Below, in pieces: positions 32,342 through 32,771 of a DNA stretch of 32,771 nt. The position numbers were made by a program, and so were the translations under genes. This DNA comes from Candidatus Njordarchaeota archaeon (GTDB lineage Archaea > Asgardarchaeota > Njordarchaeia > Njordarchaeales > Njordarchaeaceae). The number at the start of each line of letters is the position of its first letter. Within the stretch, counting starts at the first letter, position 1. The notes below the pieces were generated by a model. That model searched no databases, was not told where the DNA came from, and was given only the letters and a program-made list of their open reading frames with translations. The stretch lies in assembly GCA_029856625.1 (NCBI GenBank), contig JAHKLG010000002.1, positions 1 through 32,771 of the forward strand, in the 5' to 3' direction.

Positions 32342-32771
32342 GTGAATCGCTATATATTTGATAAGAAAGTAACTGGTTCTATTACCACGCTCAAGAACTT
32401 CTTCTTAACAGGCCCTCCTAGGTCTGGTAAAACAACCTTACTTATGCAAATTATGAGCTCATTAAAGGAGTATAACGTAAGAATTGCTGGAATAATGTGT
32501 CCTGAGGTAAGGAGACACGGCTTTAGATGGGGATTCAAGATAATTGACTTGAAGAGAGGACGCGAAGGAATTCTAGCTAGTATTGAGGTGAGAAAGGGGC
32601 CTAGAATCTCTAAATATAGGGTGAATCTGCAGGATTTAGAGGAAATAGGAGTAAAAGCACTCGAAGAAGCCTTAGTGGATAATTCACAAGTTGTTATAAT
32701 CGATGAAATAGGAAAAATGGAACTCGTATCTCCAAAATTTTCTCGCGTTGTTAAATCACTATTAGATAGTA
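32342..32771 (+). CDS. THEP1-type nucleoside-triphosphatase (3' truncated by window end)
   Basis: The visible 143 residues match the THEP1/NTPase family (COG1618), small P-loop proteins that hydrolyse NTPs and are related to human cancer-related NTPase. The Walker A motif is TGPPRSGKTT (23-32). ECP-like GIMCPEVRRHGFRWGF (50-65) is a family motif, and Walker B is VIIDEIGKMEL near 117-127. The C-terminal part lies beyond the window. The start is GTG with AGGGAT at 32332-32337. ATP, GTP and other NTPs are possible substrates; the cellular role is unresolved. Confidence 0.87.
   Translation, partial: MNRYIFDKKVTGSITTLKNFFLTGPPRSGKTTLLMQIMSSLKEYNVRIAGIMCPEVRRHGFRWGFKIIDLKRGREGILASIEVRKGPRISKYRVNLQDLEEIGVKALEEALVDNSQVVIIDEIGKMELVSPKFSRVVKSLLDS

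Noticed and set aside
1..32771. CRISPR array, insertion sequence or prophage
   Set aside because: No regularly spaced repeats, transposase, integrase or phage structural genes were seen on either strand.

Overview
The window comes from an archaeon on the TACK/Asgard side of the tree, probably thermophilic. Archaeal markers are the large subunit of DNA polymerase D (DP2), FtsY, L21e, L18a/LX, prefoldin alpha, RNase P Rpp30, Trm1, type II methionine aminopeptidase, the KEOPS subunit Cgi121, mevalonate kinase and RNase HII. PolD is absent from classical Crenarchaeota, and a TFE-beta/RPC34-type Fe-S winged-helix protein is not typical of Euryarchaeota. Together they point to a Korarchaeota/Bathyarchaeia/Thaumarchaeota-related or Asgard (for example Odinarchaeia-like) genome. 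The protein genes are AT-rich, yet both tRNAs have almost all-GC stems, which suggests growth at high temperature. Coding is dense, with frequent GTG/TTG starts, GGTGA-type Shine-Dalgarno sites and 4-nt stop/start overlaps.

Layout. Positions 1-3474 hold the 3' end of an unidentified gene, a DHH phosphoesterase, and a leftward ftsY/aminotransferase pair. A DUF460 protein with two RNase H-like domains (3614-5644) faces a leftward pair: a GIFT/IFT52-like protein and a heavily N-glycosylatable type I membrane protein (5645-8131). tRNA-Glu(CTC) follows at 8221-8298. A tightly coupled leftward operon (8389-13399) encodes a polytopic membrane protein, methionine aminopeptidase, a degenerate IorA/IorB-like pair, L21e and an unknown protein. 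Rightward tRNA-Leu(CAG) at 13457 is followed by a candidate C/D box sRNA whose two guides both match tRNA-Glu. Next come Cgi121 and mevalonate kinase (leftward), a ribbon-helix-helix regulator with a palindrome in the divergent gap, a large coiled-coil protein overlapping a PfkB kinase, an unknown gene with rnhB, and LX/prefoldin alpha.

From 20569 to 24832 there is a leftward set: a small membrane protein, a NYN-domain protein, a ribophorin I-like membrane protein and a DRG/TGS GTPase. After the only long non-coding gap (24833-25166) come an HDAC-family deacetylase, the Rpp30/PolD DP2 pair, Trm1 with the TFE-beta-like protein, and a truncated THEP1 NTPase running off the end.

Most genes serve information processing: tRNA modification (Trm1, Cgi121, the C/D sRNA), tRNA 5' processing (Rpp30), nascent protein maturation and targeting (MetAP, prefoldin, FtsY), and replication (PolD, RNase HII). 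The most unusual content is the sRNA that appears to guide two 2'-O-methylations on tRNA-Glu, the ribophorin I-like and IFT52/GIFT-like proteins, and the Fe-S oxidoreductase pair that has lost its thiamine-diphosphate site. No CRISPR array, insertion sequence or prophage is visible.
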